Source: Henriciella sp. (GTDB lineage Bacteria; Pseudomonadota; Alphaproteobacteria; Caulobacterales; Hyphomonadaceae). From it: a stretch of DNA of 64,000 nt. The notes beneath the pieces are model-generated. The model was not told the DNA's origin, did no database searches, and saw only the letters and a program-made list of their open reading frames with translations. Position numbers and translations under genes: made by a program. Position 1 is the stretch's first letter; each line of letters starts with the position of its first letter. The stretch lies in NCBI GenBank assembly GCA_013214545.1, contig JABSQB010000011.1, positions 1 to 64,000 of the forward strand. The letters run 5' to 3'. Below, in pieces: positions 18,364 through 26,837 of this stretch.

Positions 18364-19125
18364 ATGACTGATTTGAACAGATTTTTACTTCTTCTGGCGG
18401 CGCTCGGCCAATTTGCAGCGCCCGTGCTGCCTTTGATAGGTTTCGGTGAAACCATTGGTGCGCGTGCGGTTGCCGACGGAATTCCGCCGGAATTGCCAAC
18501 CGGTATTTTCTTCTCCATCTGGAGCGTGATTTTTATCGGCTTTCTGGTGATGGCTGTCACCCACCTTCGCGCGCCAGATCATGCAACGAAGCAAGTCGCC
18601 GGGCCGCTCGCCCTGGCTGGATTGGGGAATGTCGTCTGGATGATTTCTGCACAGAGCATCGGATCGGTTTGGCTCGATTTTTTGTTGCTGCTCCCGATCG
18701 GCTTTTTCGCTTGGGAAGCCGCTTATCGCCTGGATCGGACAGAAACCTTTAATGGTACAGCGCGCAGTCTGCTTTACGGCACCACCATAGGGCTGTTGGC
18801 GGGCTGGCTCACGGTCGCCGTATCGATCAGCGTCCCGGATTTCGGGCGCTCACTGCTTGGGCGCGGTCCGAGCGATGCCGTCTGGCAATCTCTGTGGATG
18901 ACCCTGGTTCCGGCAACAATCTTGGCCACTGTGTTTGCGAATTATGTCAGCCGCAGCGGTTGGTTTTTCGTCGCACTGGGATGGGGGCTGCTGGGGGTTG
19001 TGGTCAATAACTGGACGCGCCTCGGCACGCACGCGCTCGCTATCGCCGCGGCGATTGTCGGTGCCTACATTCTATTTCGACGGATTCGCTTTGGGGCGCG
19101 GGGAAGTTACCCGGCCAAGCCCTGA
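18364..19125 (+). CDS. TspO/MBR-like polytopic membrane protein
   Basis: A 253-residue integral membrane protein with about seven hydrophobic segments. The signature LPTGIFFSIWSVIFIGFLV resembles the TspO/MBR F-IWS-IY-GF region. Family members bind porphyrins or tryptophan-derived ligands, but this longer version lacks the dense tryptophans of classical TspO (about 160 residues). It belongs at best to a divergent branch. The 3' end runs 19 bases into the convergent podJ-like gene. An uncharacterised permease is the alternative. Confidence 0.55.
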   Translation: MTDLNRFLLLLAALGQFAAPVLPLIGFGETIGARAVADGIPPELPTGIFFSIWSVIFIGFLVMAVTHLRAPDHATKQVAGPLALAGLGNVVWMISAQSIGSVWLDFLLLLPIGFFAWEAAYRLDRTETFNGTARSLLYGTTIGLLAGWLTVAVSISVPDFGRSLLGRGPSDAVWQSLWMTLVPATILATVFANYVSRSGWFFVALGWGLLGVVVNNWTRLGTHALAIAAAIVGAYILFRRIRFGARGSYPAKP

Positions 19126-22100
19126 GTCTGGCGGTTCAGCGTTTCGATCAAAAATTCATCGATTACACCATTGGCTTCCAGGCCTTTATCGGCCTGATAG
19201 GCCTGCACCGCGGCGCGGGTACCGGCCCCGGCGATGCCATCGGGCGCGCCAGCCTCGTAGCCCAGACCATTCAGCACAGACTGCAGCGTTGCAACCTGCG
19301 TGCGGGTTGAAAGCTCCCATTCCTGAATCCCGAACGTGCCGTTTGCGGCCTGATCGGCCGGTGTGACGCTCCAGCTCGCGGCGCGGCGTTGGGCTTGTTG
19401 CGATTGCTCAAGCGGCAAGGCTTCGCGCAAGGTCGCGACGTTGCCGGGTGCGCTGGCATCTCCGTTTGCGGAGGCCACTTCATACCAATAGAGCGCTTCA
19501 CTTTGGCTGGGTGAAATCCCGAGGCCATTTTCGTACAGCACAGCCAAATTGTACTGGCTGTCGACCACGCCATAATCGGCAGCTTTTCGGAACCACTCCG
19601 CTGCAGCTGCATAGGATTGTGCGCCGCCTTCGCCATCGGCATAGAAGACGGCCAAGTCATGCATGGCTTTAGTATTGCCGCCGTTCGCGGCCTTTTCAGT
19701 CCAGCTGCGGGCTTCAAAGAAATCGCGAGGCACGCCGATGCCGCGTTCATGTAGTTTGGCCAATCGATACTGTGCTGCAGGAAGTCCCTGCCGCGCCGCC
19801 CGGCGGACGAAATCTGCGCCTGCAGCGAGATCTTGCGCAGCGAGGCGCGATTCACCCCATTTGAATTGTGCGACAGCATTGCCCTCGATCGCGGCGCGCT
19901 CAAGCGATAGCGCTTTCGGAATTTCAGGTAGGTCCAGGGCAATCTCAGCTGCGACCGGTGCGTCAAGCTCTGTCTCAGGCATGCCTGCGACGCTGCCTTC
20001 TTCCTCGAACAGGGTCTCGTCGAGCGGCGCGGCGGCTTCTGCGAACTCTATTCCGCTCAGCGAAGGTTCCTGCACTTGTTCAGCGGCCGCGCGATCGGCG
20101 AGATCTGTAGAGGCGGCAAAGCTTGGATTGTCTCCGCCTGCGAAGTTCACTTTGCCGCGCAAGGCGACCCAGCCGCCCGCGCCTGCAGCTGCGATGGCAA
20201 GCGCTGAAGCGGCTGCGATGACAGGGACTTTGCGGCTGCCTCCGGAAGACTTTGAGGGGGAAGAGGCCGCGGAACGCCGGCCGAGCATCGATTTTGACTC
20301 TGATGCAGGCGCCGTGGAGGCTGCTATGGCGGCTTTGCGGGCGCGGCTTAGATAGTCGGTGGCCTCATCGTCCGGATTGAGCAGCGGGTCGATCTCATCG
20401 TCTTCGGTTGCTTCCGCGAGATCGAGATTGTGTGCCAGCTCTTCTGCATCAGCTTCTAGCTCGGACTCGTCTTGAGGATCTGTTTCGTCCTCAATGTCCG
20501 GAACCGAATCCGGCGTAAACTCTGCGAGAGGATGGGGTTCTTCGGTCTCAGAGAAGATATCGGAATCTCGGGTTTCCTGTTGGGCGTCATCCCAGCTCCC
20601 GAGTTCGGCGAGCGGGTCATGCTCAGTGCCGGTCGGATCGCTTTCGTTTTGAGCGGCATCAGCTTCGACCGGACCAGTTTCAGCCAGGAGATCGTCGTCG
20701 GTCGGCGCCGTGTCCCAATCGGCGTCGGCGTCTGGCTCCGCCTGCGGCTCCTCGGCGCTTTGTTGTTCGGCCCCGACAATATTGGGCTCTTCATCGAAAT
20801 CCGGCAGACCGGCGATGAAGTCATAGTCCTCGGCTTCTTCCTCCGCCTGCATTGCAGGCGCTGCGGGCTCGGCAGCTTCCGATGCCTCTGGCTCAAATGC
20901 AGCAAGGTCTGGAATGATCTCGGGCTCCGCTTCGAGCTCGGTTTCGAGCGGCTCCATATCGGTTGGCAGTTCCGGCATATCCGGCAAAGCTTCGGCGTCA
21001 GCTTCCGCCAAAGGAGGGGCTGTGAAGTCTTCCAGAGCTTCAAGCCGCGACGCCAAGGACACAATCGCCTTTTGGACCGGCGAAACTGCTGTCGCCGTCT
21101 GCATTTGCATTTCGGCGAGGCGATCGGAAACATTGTTCAGCGCATCGGACAGTTTGGTCGACTGGCGCTCTTCCAGAGCGTCGACTTTCTGCTCCAGTTC
21201 GCGTTGGCCTTGTTCCTGGCGCGCCTGCACATGCTTGATGGCGCTCGCGACCTGCTCGCCAACTTGTTCAATCGCGGCAGCACTGCGGCTTTCGCTCTCG
21301 ACAATGCGTTGATCCAGCGAGCTGGATAGACGTGCGATCTGGTCGCCAAAACCATTAATCGCTTCAGACGGATTATCGGATTCTAGCGTGCTAACGCGCG
21401 CCTCGAGTTGTCCAACCAATTCAGGATTGGCGCGAGCGGCCGCGCGTTCGATTTCTGCCGCCAGGTGCTGACGGGTCTGATCCACACTGGTGCGCAAATC
21501 GGTCGCGAGTTCGTCGAAGCGTTGTTCGAGTTCCTGACGCAGCGTATCGGCTTTTTCGGGATTGGTGATCTCAGCAACCGCATCAATCCGTTCGTCGAGG
21601 TTCGCGAAGGTCTGCTCAAGTGCTTTCAGCGCAGTGTCCGTCGTCATTTCGGCACGGCTCAAGCGTTCCTGAATCCGGCCCAGCGTGCTTTCCATTGACG
21701 TAATGGCGCCAGAAACGTCGCCCTCAACGGCCTTCATTCGGCTATCGACTTCGTCGACCTTTGAGAGTTTCGAAGCAACGCTAGATTCAATCGCAGAGAA
21801 GCGCTCGGAGAGATGGCGCGATGTGCCCTCGGCGCGCAGCTCGGCCTGTTCAACAGCTTTCTCAACGCGTTGCGCAGCGCTGGCGAGAGTCGACTCGACC
21901 TGGACTTCCATCCCTTCAACGCGATCGCTGAGCTCGCCAAAGCCCGCTTCCATACGGCCCTTCATGGCGGTCGTTTCATCCTGAGAGAGACGGCCTTCTT
22001 CATAGACGTGCGAGGCGAGTTTCCCGAGCGCGTCTTCCAGCGCTTTCATCGCTTCTAGGCTTTTGCGTCCGCTCTGATCGGCTTCCAGTGCGCCGACTTT

Positions 22101-22493
22101 GGCATGCAGCGTTTCATGAGTTTCGCGCAACTCGTCGATCATGCCTTCGACTTCTGCAGCCATGGCGGCATTGGAGTTCTCGGTGCCTTCCAGGCGGGCA
22201 AGCATACCCAAAACAGACTGATCTATTCCAGTAATCGCGAGAGTGGAGCGTGCTTCGACAGCCTCGATCCGCTGCGCCAGAGAGTCGAGGGGTCCGCCAT
22301 GATGCGGTGAGGGGTGCTCATCCTGGAAAGGCGACCTGTAGAGATCGCGGGGCCCGGCCTCGCTGTGTCCTTCCAGGAGCAGGTTGTTAATATAGTCGCC
22401 CAGCGTGACGCCCTTCAGGCGCGCTTTTTCTTTTGCGACGGCGCGGGCGCGGTCATCCACCCCCTTAACGCTCCAGGACCCATATTGGCTCAT
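19107..22493 (-). CDS. podJ: PodJ-like polar organelle development protein
   Basis: A 1128-residue single-pass membrane protein with the PodJ layout. It has a short N-terminal helical module (WSVKGVDDRARAVAKEKARL), a long coiled coil (about 60-480) and a very acidic Pro/Glu/Asp linker (about 490-725). A transmembrane helix lies at about 755-778 (VPVIAAASALAIAAAGAGG). Sel1-type TPRs cover about 868-1021 (AAQYRLAKLHERGIGVPRD and similar), and a peptidoglycan-binding domain covers about 1068-1118. In Caulobacter PodJ is a polar scaffold recruiting PleC and pili/holdfast factors, so this cell likely has a PodJ-marked pole. The start ATG 22493 follows GGAG by 8 bases; GTG 22502 is less likely. Confidence 0.9.
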   Translation of the reverse strand: MSQYGSWSVKGVDDRARAVAKEKARLKGVTLGDYINNLLLEGHSEAGPRDLYRSPFQDEHPSPHHGGPLDSLAQRIEAVEARSTLAITGIDQSVLGMLARLEGTENSNAAMAAEVEGMIDELRETHETLHAKVGALEADQSGRKSLEAMKALEDALGKLASHVYEEGRLSQDETTAMKGRMEAGFGELSDRVEGMEVQVESTLASAAQRVEKAVEQAELRAEGTSRHLSERFSAIESSVASKLSKVDEVDSRMKAVEGDVSGAITSMESTLGRIQERLSRAEMTTDTALKALEQTFANLDERIDAVAEITNPEKADTLRQELEQRFDELATDLRTSVDQTRQHLAAEIERAAARANPELVGQLEARVSTLESDNPSEAINGFGDQIARLSSSLDQRIVESESRSAAAIEQVGEQVASAIKHVQARQEQGQRELEQKVDALEERQSTKLSDALNNVSDRLAEMQMQTATAVSPVQKAIVSLASRLEALEDFTAPPLAEADAEALPDMPELPTDMEPLETELEAEPEIIPDLAAFEPEASEAAEPAAPAMQAEEEAEDYDFIAGLPDFDEEPNIVGAEQQSAEEPQAEPDADADWDTAPTDDDLLAETGPVEADAAQNESDPTGTEHDPLAELGSWDDAQQETRDSDIFSETEEPHPLAEFTPDSVPDIEDETDPQDESELEADAEELAHNLDLAEATEDDEIDPLLNPDDEATDYLSRARKAAIAASTAPASESKSMLGRRSAASSPSKSSGGSRKVPVIAAASALAIAAAGAGGWVALRGKVNFAGGDNPSFAASTDLADRAAAEQVQEPSLSGIEFAEAAAPLDETLFEEEGSVAGMPETELDAPVAAEIALDLPEIPKALSLERAAIEGNAVAQFKWGESRLAAQDLAAGADFVRRAARQGLPAAQYRLAKLHERGIGVPRDFFEARSWTEKAANGGNTKAMHDLAVFYADGEGGAQSYAAAAEWFRKAADYGVVDSQYNLAVLYENGLGISPSQSEALYWYEVASANGDASAPGNVATLREALPLEQSQQAQRRAASWSVTPADQAANGTFGIQEWELSTRTQVATLQSVLNGLGYEAGAPDGIAGAGTRAAVQAYQADKGLEANGVIDEFLIETLNRQTQGLAG

Positions 22494-22636
22494 GCCCTGC
22501 ACTCCAGCACGTGCCCGCCTGATTCGTCAGACGAGCAGATTTACCCATTTTCAACCTTGAGATGACGTGAGCGCTCTTAATTCCGAGTTAAAAAGGTAAA
22601 CGTTTGCAGCCAATTTCGTAAGATTTGTTCATACCC

Positions 22637-22668
22637 TTTACGTCAACGAGACCCGGGTGACGTTGACG
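22637..22668. promoter_or_regulatory. Palindromic ACGT-rich operator ahead of the MerR gene
   Basis: CGTCAACG (22641-22648) is the exact inverse of CGTTGACG (22661-22668), around a 12-base spacer that itself contains ACCCGGGT. TTTACGTCAACG on the left resembles LiuR-type MerR sites as I recall them (TTTACGT..ACGTAAA). The site sits about 15-45 bases before the merR start, suitable for autoregulation. Confidence 0.5.
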
Positions 22669-22682
22669 TTCGCGTAAAGACG

Positions 22683-23177
22683 ATGCATACTCTGCCTATG
22701 CCTGATACCGTAACTTCACTTTCTATCGCTGACTCTCGGACGTTTTCGATTTCGGAACTGGCCCGCGAGTTTGGAATCACACCACGCGCGCTGCGCTTCT
22801 ACGAAGACAAGGATATGCTGCACCCGGCACGGGATGGCATGACCCGCGTTTACTCGCATCGCGATCGCGGCCGAGTAAAGATCATTGTGCGTCTGAAACG
22901 CCTTGGTCTGCCGCTCGCAGATATTCGCGAGATCCTGGACTTGTATGGTCTGGAAGATGGACAGCGTGCTCAGATGCGCATGTCGCTGGTTAAGTTTCAG
23001 AACCAGATCAAAGAGCTGGAAAGCCAGCGCGAAGACATTGAAATGGCGCTGCAGGAACTGCACCGCGGCATTGAGTGGCTCGAGGAGCAGCTCGACAAAA
23101 TCGGTCCCGGCGCTGCAGAGGCCGAGAACCTCAAAGCCTATGATGAAGTTGCCCGTCGCCAGCTAGACGACGCGTGA
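22683..23177 (+). CDS. MerR-family regulator, LiuR-like
   Basis: A 164-residue MerR protein. The winged HTH covers about residues 22-95 (ISELAREFGITPRALRFYED, then RLKRLGLPLADIREIL). A dimerising coiled coil follows at about 98-145. There is no cysteine-based metal pocket, so it belongs to the small-molecule branch. Heading an acyl-CoA oxidation operon, it best fits the LiuR-type regulators of branched-chain and fatty acid catabolism, which respond to acyl-CoA or its intermediates (family knowledge). ACGT-rich palindromes occur upstream of it and upstream of the second dehydrogenase. Start ATG 22683 has only a weak ribosome site; ATG 22698 is an alternative. Confidence 0.85.
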   Translation: MHTLPMPDTVTSLSIADSRTFSISELAREFGITPRALRFYEDKDMLHPARDGMTRVYSHRDRGRVKIIVRLKRLGLPLADIREILDLYGLEDGQRAQMRMSLVKFQNQIKELESQREDIEMALQELHRGIEWLEEQLDKIGPGAAEAENLKAYDEVARRQLDDA

Positions 23178-23217
23178 TCAATTACAGTTTGACCCGCAAG
23201 AGTTGAATGACCTTTCC

Positions 23218-23249
23218 AAACCGTGACGCTACCTCAAGCGTCACGGTTT
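23218..23249 (+). terminator. Perfect 13-bp hairpin between merR and acyl-CoA dehydrogenase
   Basis: AAACCGTGACGCT (23218-23230), loop ACCTCA, then AGCGTCACGGTTT (23237-23249), followed by AATAATATT. The stem is perfect, but the T-run is short. It may be an intrinsic terminator or attenuator that lowers read-through from merR, or the palindrome could serve as a DNA operator. Confidence 0.6.
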
Positions 23250-23275
23250 AATAATATTCCTAAGGGGAGCCCCAG

Positions 23276-25057
23276 ATGCCACGTTACGACGCGCCGGTTC
23301 GCGACATGAAATTCATTCTTCACGACGTCCTGTCGCTGCAGAACTATTCCAATCTGCCAGGATTTGAAGAAGCCACGCCCGACCTGATTGACGCAATTCT
23401 GGAAGAGTCTGGCAAGTTTGCGAAAGAGGTTCTGTTTCCACTGAACAAAGTCGGCGACGAGCAAGGCTGTATCCGCAACGCGGATGCCAGCGTGAAAACG
23501 CCCGATGGTTTTCCGGAAGCCTATCAGCAAATGGTCGAGAATGGCTGGCCGCTGCTCGGAAAGTCGCCGGAAATGGGCGGCCAGGGTCTGCCGCACGTGG
23601 TCAATATGGCGACCAGCGAAATGACCTCTTCCGCCAACATGGCGTTTGCGATGTATCCGGGTCTGACCTCGGGCGCGTTTGAAGCGCTGATGGCGGGTGG
23701 CTCCGAAGAACAGAAGGCCAAGTACGGGCCGAACATGGCGTCCGGCAAATGGGCTGGCACCATGAACTTGACGGAGCCGCAGTGCGGAACCGATCTTGGC
23801 CTGATCAAGACCAAGGCTGTTCCTCAGCCCGATGGGTCGTATAAAATCACAGGTCAAAAAATCTGGATTTCAGGTGGTGAGCAGGACCTGACCGAGAACA
23901 TTATTCACCTCGTGCTCGCGCGCATTGAAGGTGGTCCGGAAGGCATCAAAGGCATCTCGCTCTTCGTCGTGCCTAAATTCATCGTCAACGATGATGGCTC
24001 TCTCGGCGAACGCAACGCTGCCTCATGCGGCGGCCTTGAAGAGAAGATGGGCATCCACGGCAATGCGACTTGCGTCATGAATTATGACGGCGCCACCGGC
24101 TGGCTGGTCGGTGAAGAGCATAAGGGCATGCGCACCATGTTCGTCATGATGAACGAAGCGCGTCTCGGCGTTGGTATGCAGGGCCTCAGCCAGGCTGAAG
24201 TCGCCTATCAAAACGCTGTTGATTTCGCCAATGACCGGCTTCAGGGCCGCTCTCTAAAGGGCGTTCAGGCCCCTGATAAACCAGCGGACCCAGTGATTGT
24301 TCACCCAGACGTTCGCCGCATGTTGATGGATCAGAAATCCTTCATCGAAGGCGCCCGCGCGTTCACTTACTGGACGGCCTTGCACGGCGACCTGCATCAC
24401 AAGTCGCCTGACGAGAAAGTGCAAGAGAAGGCTGGCGATTACATGGCTCTGCTGACCCCTGTCATCAAAGCCTTCCTGACCGATCGCGGCTTCAAGATGG
24501 CCAATGAGGCGCTGCAAATTCATGGCGGGTCGGGCTTCACCCAGGAATGGGGACTTGAACAGTTCGTTCGCGATTGCCGGATCACCCTGATCTATGAAGG
24601 CACAAACGGCATTCAGGCGCTCGACCTTGTAGGGCGGAAACTGGCAGCAAATGGCGGCCGGGCGGTGTTCAGCTTCTTCGCAGAGATCGACGATTTCATC
24701 GGCGAGAATGAAGGCAATGATGAGTTGGCGCTGTTCCTCGAAGGTCTGAAGTCCGCCAAGGCGCAGCTGCAGGAAGGCACCACCTGGCTGATGCAGAATG
24801 GCATGACTGATTTCAACAATGCCGGCGCGGCCTCGACCGATTATCTGCAACTCTTTGGCCTGACGGCGCTCGCTTATATGTGGGCGAAAATGGCGAAGGT
24901 CTCGCTCGAAAAGCGCGGCGATGATCCGTTCTATGACGACAAGATCCTGACCGGAAAATACTACATTACCCGGGTCCTTCCGGAGACAGCGTCGCACCTT
25001 GCCAAGCTCAAAACGGGCGCTGAGCTGATGATGGCGCTGCCGGCTGACCGGTTCTAA
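23276..25057 (+). CDS. Acyl-CoA dehydrogenase, long FadE/DmdC-like type
   Basis: A 593-residue FAD enzyme that oxidises acyl-CoA to trans-2-enoyl-CoA. It belongs to the long subgroup carrying an extra C-terminal domain, which also includes 3-methylmercaptopropionyl-CoA dehydrogenase (DmdC). The FAD loop reads MNLTEPQCGTDLG (about residues 162-174). IWISGGEQDLTENI is a subgroup mark. The catalytic Glu441 is in IYEGTNGIQALDLVGRKL. A leader AAGGGGAG precedes the ATG. A 12-bp-stem terminator follows the gene. Chain-length preference cannot be told from sequence. Electrons would pass to ETF, encoded at 43.5-45.2 kb. Confidence 0.93.
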   Translation: MPRYDAPVRDMKFILHDVLSLQNYSNLPGFEEATPDLIDAILEESGKFAKEVLFPLNKVGDEQGCIRNADASVKTPDGFPEAYQQMVENGWPLLGKSPEMGGQGLPHVVNMATSEMTSSANMAFAMYPGLTSGAFEALMAGGSEEQKAKYGPNMASGKWAGTMNLTEPQCGTDLGLIKTKAVPQPDGSYKITGQKIWISGGEQDLTENIIHLVLARIEGGPEGIKGISLFVVPKFIVNDDGSLGERNAASCGGLEEKMGIHGNATCVMNYDGATGWLVGEEHKGMRTMFVMMNEARLGVGMQGLSQAEVAYQNAVDFANDRLQGRSLKGVQAPDKPADPVIVHPDVRRMLMDQKSFIEGARAFTYWTALHGDLHHKSPDEKVQEKAGDYMALLTPVIKAFLTDRGFKMANEALQIHGGSGFTQEWGLEQFVRDCRITLIYEGTNGIQALDLVGRKLAANGGRAVFSFFAEIDDFIGENEGNDELALFLEGLKSAKAQLQEGTTWLMQNGMTDFNNAGAASTDYLQLFGLTALAYMWAKMAKVSLEKRGDDPFYDDKILTGKYYITRVLPETASHLAKLKTGAELMMALPADRF

Positions 25058-25075
25058 GCCATCAGAAACGTGATG

Positions 25076-25107
25076 AATCGGCCAATCCCTCCAGATTGGC
25101 CGATTTT
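25076..25107 (+). terminator. Intrinsic terminator after the first acyl-CoA dehydrogenase
   Basis: AATCGGCCAATC (25076-25087), a 6-base loop, then GATTGGCCGATT (25094-25105) followed by TT. The 12-bp stem is perfect. It separates the first dehydrogenase transcript from the next unit, which has its own upstream operator. Confidence 0.75.
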
Positions 25108-25160
25108 GCAGCAACTTCCCGTTGCGTCACCGCTGGTCAAAACGCGCTTTTGCACCTAAA

Positions 25161-25180
25161 TTGACGTGAACGTAAACGTC
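25161..25180. promoter_or_regulatory. ACGT-repeat operator for the acyl-CoA oxidation operon
   Basis: TTGACGTGAACGTAAACGTC contains three ACGT cores spaced six bases apart and an inverted pair GACGT (25163-25167)/ACGTC (25176-25180). It lies 25-45 bases before the ATG of the second dehydrogenase. It shares the TGACGT/ACGTAAA pattern with sequence upstream of the MerR gene, so that regulator is the likely binder. Confidence 0.55.
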
Positions 25181-25204
25181 ATAATCTATTCTCAGGAGTT
25201 CCTT

Positions 25205-26368
25205 ATGTCCGATGTCCTCGATGTCCCGTTGGCGAAATGGCGTCAGGATGAGGAAATCAAGATCTTCGACGATGCGGTTGCGCAGTTCTTTGAGAAGGAA
25301 TTGAAGCCCCACGTTGAAGACTGGCGCGAGGCTGGGGCTGTCCCGCGTGAGGTCTGGAAACAGGCGGCGGAACAAGGCCTGCTCCTAGTATCAGCGCCTG
25401 AGGAATATGGCGGCGCCGGCGGCGATTTCCGGCATGACGCGATCATCATTGAACAGCTGGAAAAGCAAGGCATTGCAGGCTTCGGCATTGGCTTGCACAA
25501 CGCCATCGTCGCGCCTTACATCATCCATTACGGCTCAGAAGAGCAGAAGCAGCGTCTGCTTCCGCGACTGGCGTCTGGGGATCTGGTTTGCGCCATTGCG
25601 ATGACCGAGCCGGGGACCGGATCAGACCTTCAGAACATCAAAACCACCGCCAAGAAAGATGGCAATGGCTATGTGATTAACGGCTCCAAGACGTTCATTA
25701 CCAATGGCCAGACAGCCGATCTGGTGCTGGTCTGCGCCAAGACGGACCCCAGCAAGGGCGCCAAAGGGATTTCGATCATGATGGTCGAAACCGAGGAAGT
25801 TGAAGGCTTTGAGCGCGGCCGCAACCTGAAGAAGATCGGTCAGCCAGCGGCTGATACGTCGGAACTTTTCTTCAATGACGTGAAGGTGCCGGCATCGGCC
25901 CTGCTCGGGCCAGAGGAAGGCCAGGGCTTCATACAGCTGATGCAACAACTGCCGCAAGAGCGCCATATCATCGGCATTCAGGGCATCGGCATGATTGAGC
26001 GGGCGATCAAAGAAACCGTTGCCTATGTGAAGCAGCGCAAAGCCTTTGGCGGGACGATATTCGATTTCCAGAACACCCAGTTCAAACTGGCCGAATGCAA
26101 GACTGAGGCGACGGTCGCAAAAGTCTTCGCCGACCATTGCACGGAGTTGCTGCTCAAAGGCGAGCTCGATGCCGCCACCGCGTCGATGTCGAAATACTGG
26201 ATCTCTGATCTGCAGTGTAAAATTATTGACGAATGCCTGCAGCTCCACGGCGGCTGGGGCTATATGGACGAGTATCCAATCGGTCAGATGTATCAGGATG
26301 CCCGCGTCCAGCGTATCTATGGCGGTGCCAATGAAGTGATGAAAATGCTGATCGCGAGGACGCTGTAA
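25205..26368 (+). CDS. Acyl-CoA dehydrogenase, long-chain/isovaleryl type
   Basis: A 387-residue acyl-CoA dehydrogenase of the standard tetrameric fold. AMTEPGTGSDLQNIKTTA binds FAD and substrate. FGGTIFDFQNTQFKLAECKT and LQLHGGWGYMDEYP are family signatures. At the usual catalytic position the sequence is RIYGGANE, with Gly373 instead of Glu. The likely base is Glu252 in LPQERHIIG, as in long-chain and isovaleryl-CoA dehydrogenases (family knowledge). Start ATG 25205 has AGGAG 6 bases upstream. An earlier in-frame start at 25166 would run through the operator and is rejected. It heads the stretch that runs on to fadJ. Confidence 0.93.
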   Translation: MSDVLDVPLAKWRQDEEIKIFDDAVAQFFEKELKPHVEDWREAGAVPREVWKQAAEQGLLLVSAPEEYGGAGGDFRHDAIIIEQLEKQGIAGFGIGLHNAIVAPYIIHYGSEEQKQRLLPRLASGDLVCAIAMTEPGTGSDLQNIKTTAKKDGNGYVINGSKTFITNGQTADLVLVCAKTDPSKGAKGISIMMVETEEVEGFERGRNLKKIGQPAADTSELFFNDVKVPASALLGPEEGQGFIQLMQQLPQERHIIGIQGIGMIERAIKETVAYVKQRKAFGGTIFDFQNTQFKLAECKTEATVAKVFADHCTELLLKGELDAATASMSKYWISDLQCKIIDECLQLHGGWGYMDEYPIGQMYQDARVQRIYGGANEVMKMLIARTL

Positions 26369-26370
26369 GC

Positions 26371-26802
26371 TTGCCAGACGATAGCCATCTCCTCAGCGAA
26401 GTGTTTCCCAAGCCAGCCGAGAGCTCCAAGTCTCTCGGGTTCAAGCTTGTCTCGCTCGATATGAGCAAGATGGAGACTCGTGTGGCGTTCGAGGGCAAGA
26501 CGGAATTCACCAATCCCGAGGGCTATATTCAGGGTGGATACCTGTCGGCCATGCTGGATGACACGATCGGAATGCTCGCGACCATGAAAACTGGTACCCG
26601 CGCATTTCCGTCCACGATCGATCTGCACACAACCTTTTTACGACCCGTGAGAGTCGGCGCGATTGAAGTCGCCGCCCGGCTTCGCAACATTGGTCGACAA
26701 GTGATTTTTGCTGAAGCTGATCTATATGACTCTCGTGGCAAGGAAGCCGCGCGGGCCAGAGCTTCGCTCGCCATCAATCCGATGAAGGCGCCAGCAAAAT
26801 GA
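26371..26802 (+). CDS. PaaI-type hotdog-fold thioesterase
   Basis: A 143-residue hotdog protein, probably an acyl-CoA thioesterase acting on dead-end CoA esters. The core has NPEGYIQGGYLSAMLDDTIGML with the catalytic-type Asp/Gly region, then STIDLHTTFLRPVRVG and ARASLAINPM. The frame opens at TTG 26371, two bases after the dehydrogenase stop, with GAGGA about 11 bases upstream. The first ATG (26461) would delete the first helix, so TTG is preferred. It lies between a dehydrogenase and a thiolase in the operon. Confidence 0.8.
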   Translation: MPDDSHLLSEVFPKPAESSKSLGFKLVSLDMSKMETRVAFEGKTEFTNPEGYIQGGYLSAMLDDTIGMLATMKTGTRAFPSTIDLHTTFLRPVRVGAIEVAARLRNIGRQVIFAEADLYDSRGKEAARARASLAINPMKAPAK

Positions 26803-26837
26803 TTGAGTTCAAGAGTTAACGATAGGAGACCCCTCCC

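Noticed and set aside
25161-25186. A -35/-10 promoter reading of TTGACG and CATAAT
   Set aside because: The spacer is only 13 bases, too short for a sigma-70 promoter. The operator reading is better supported.
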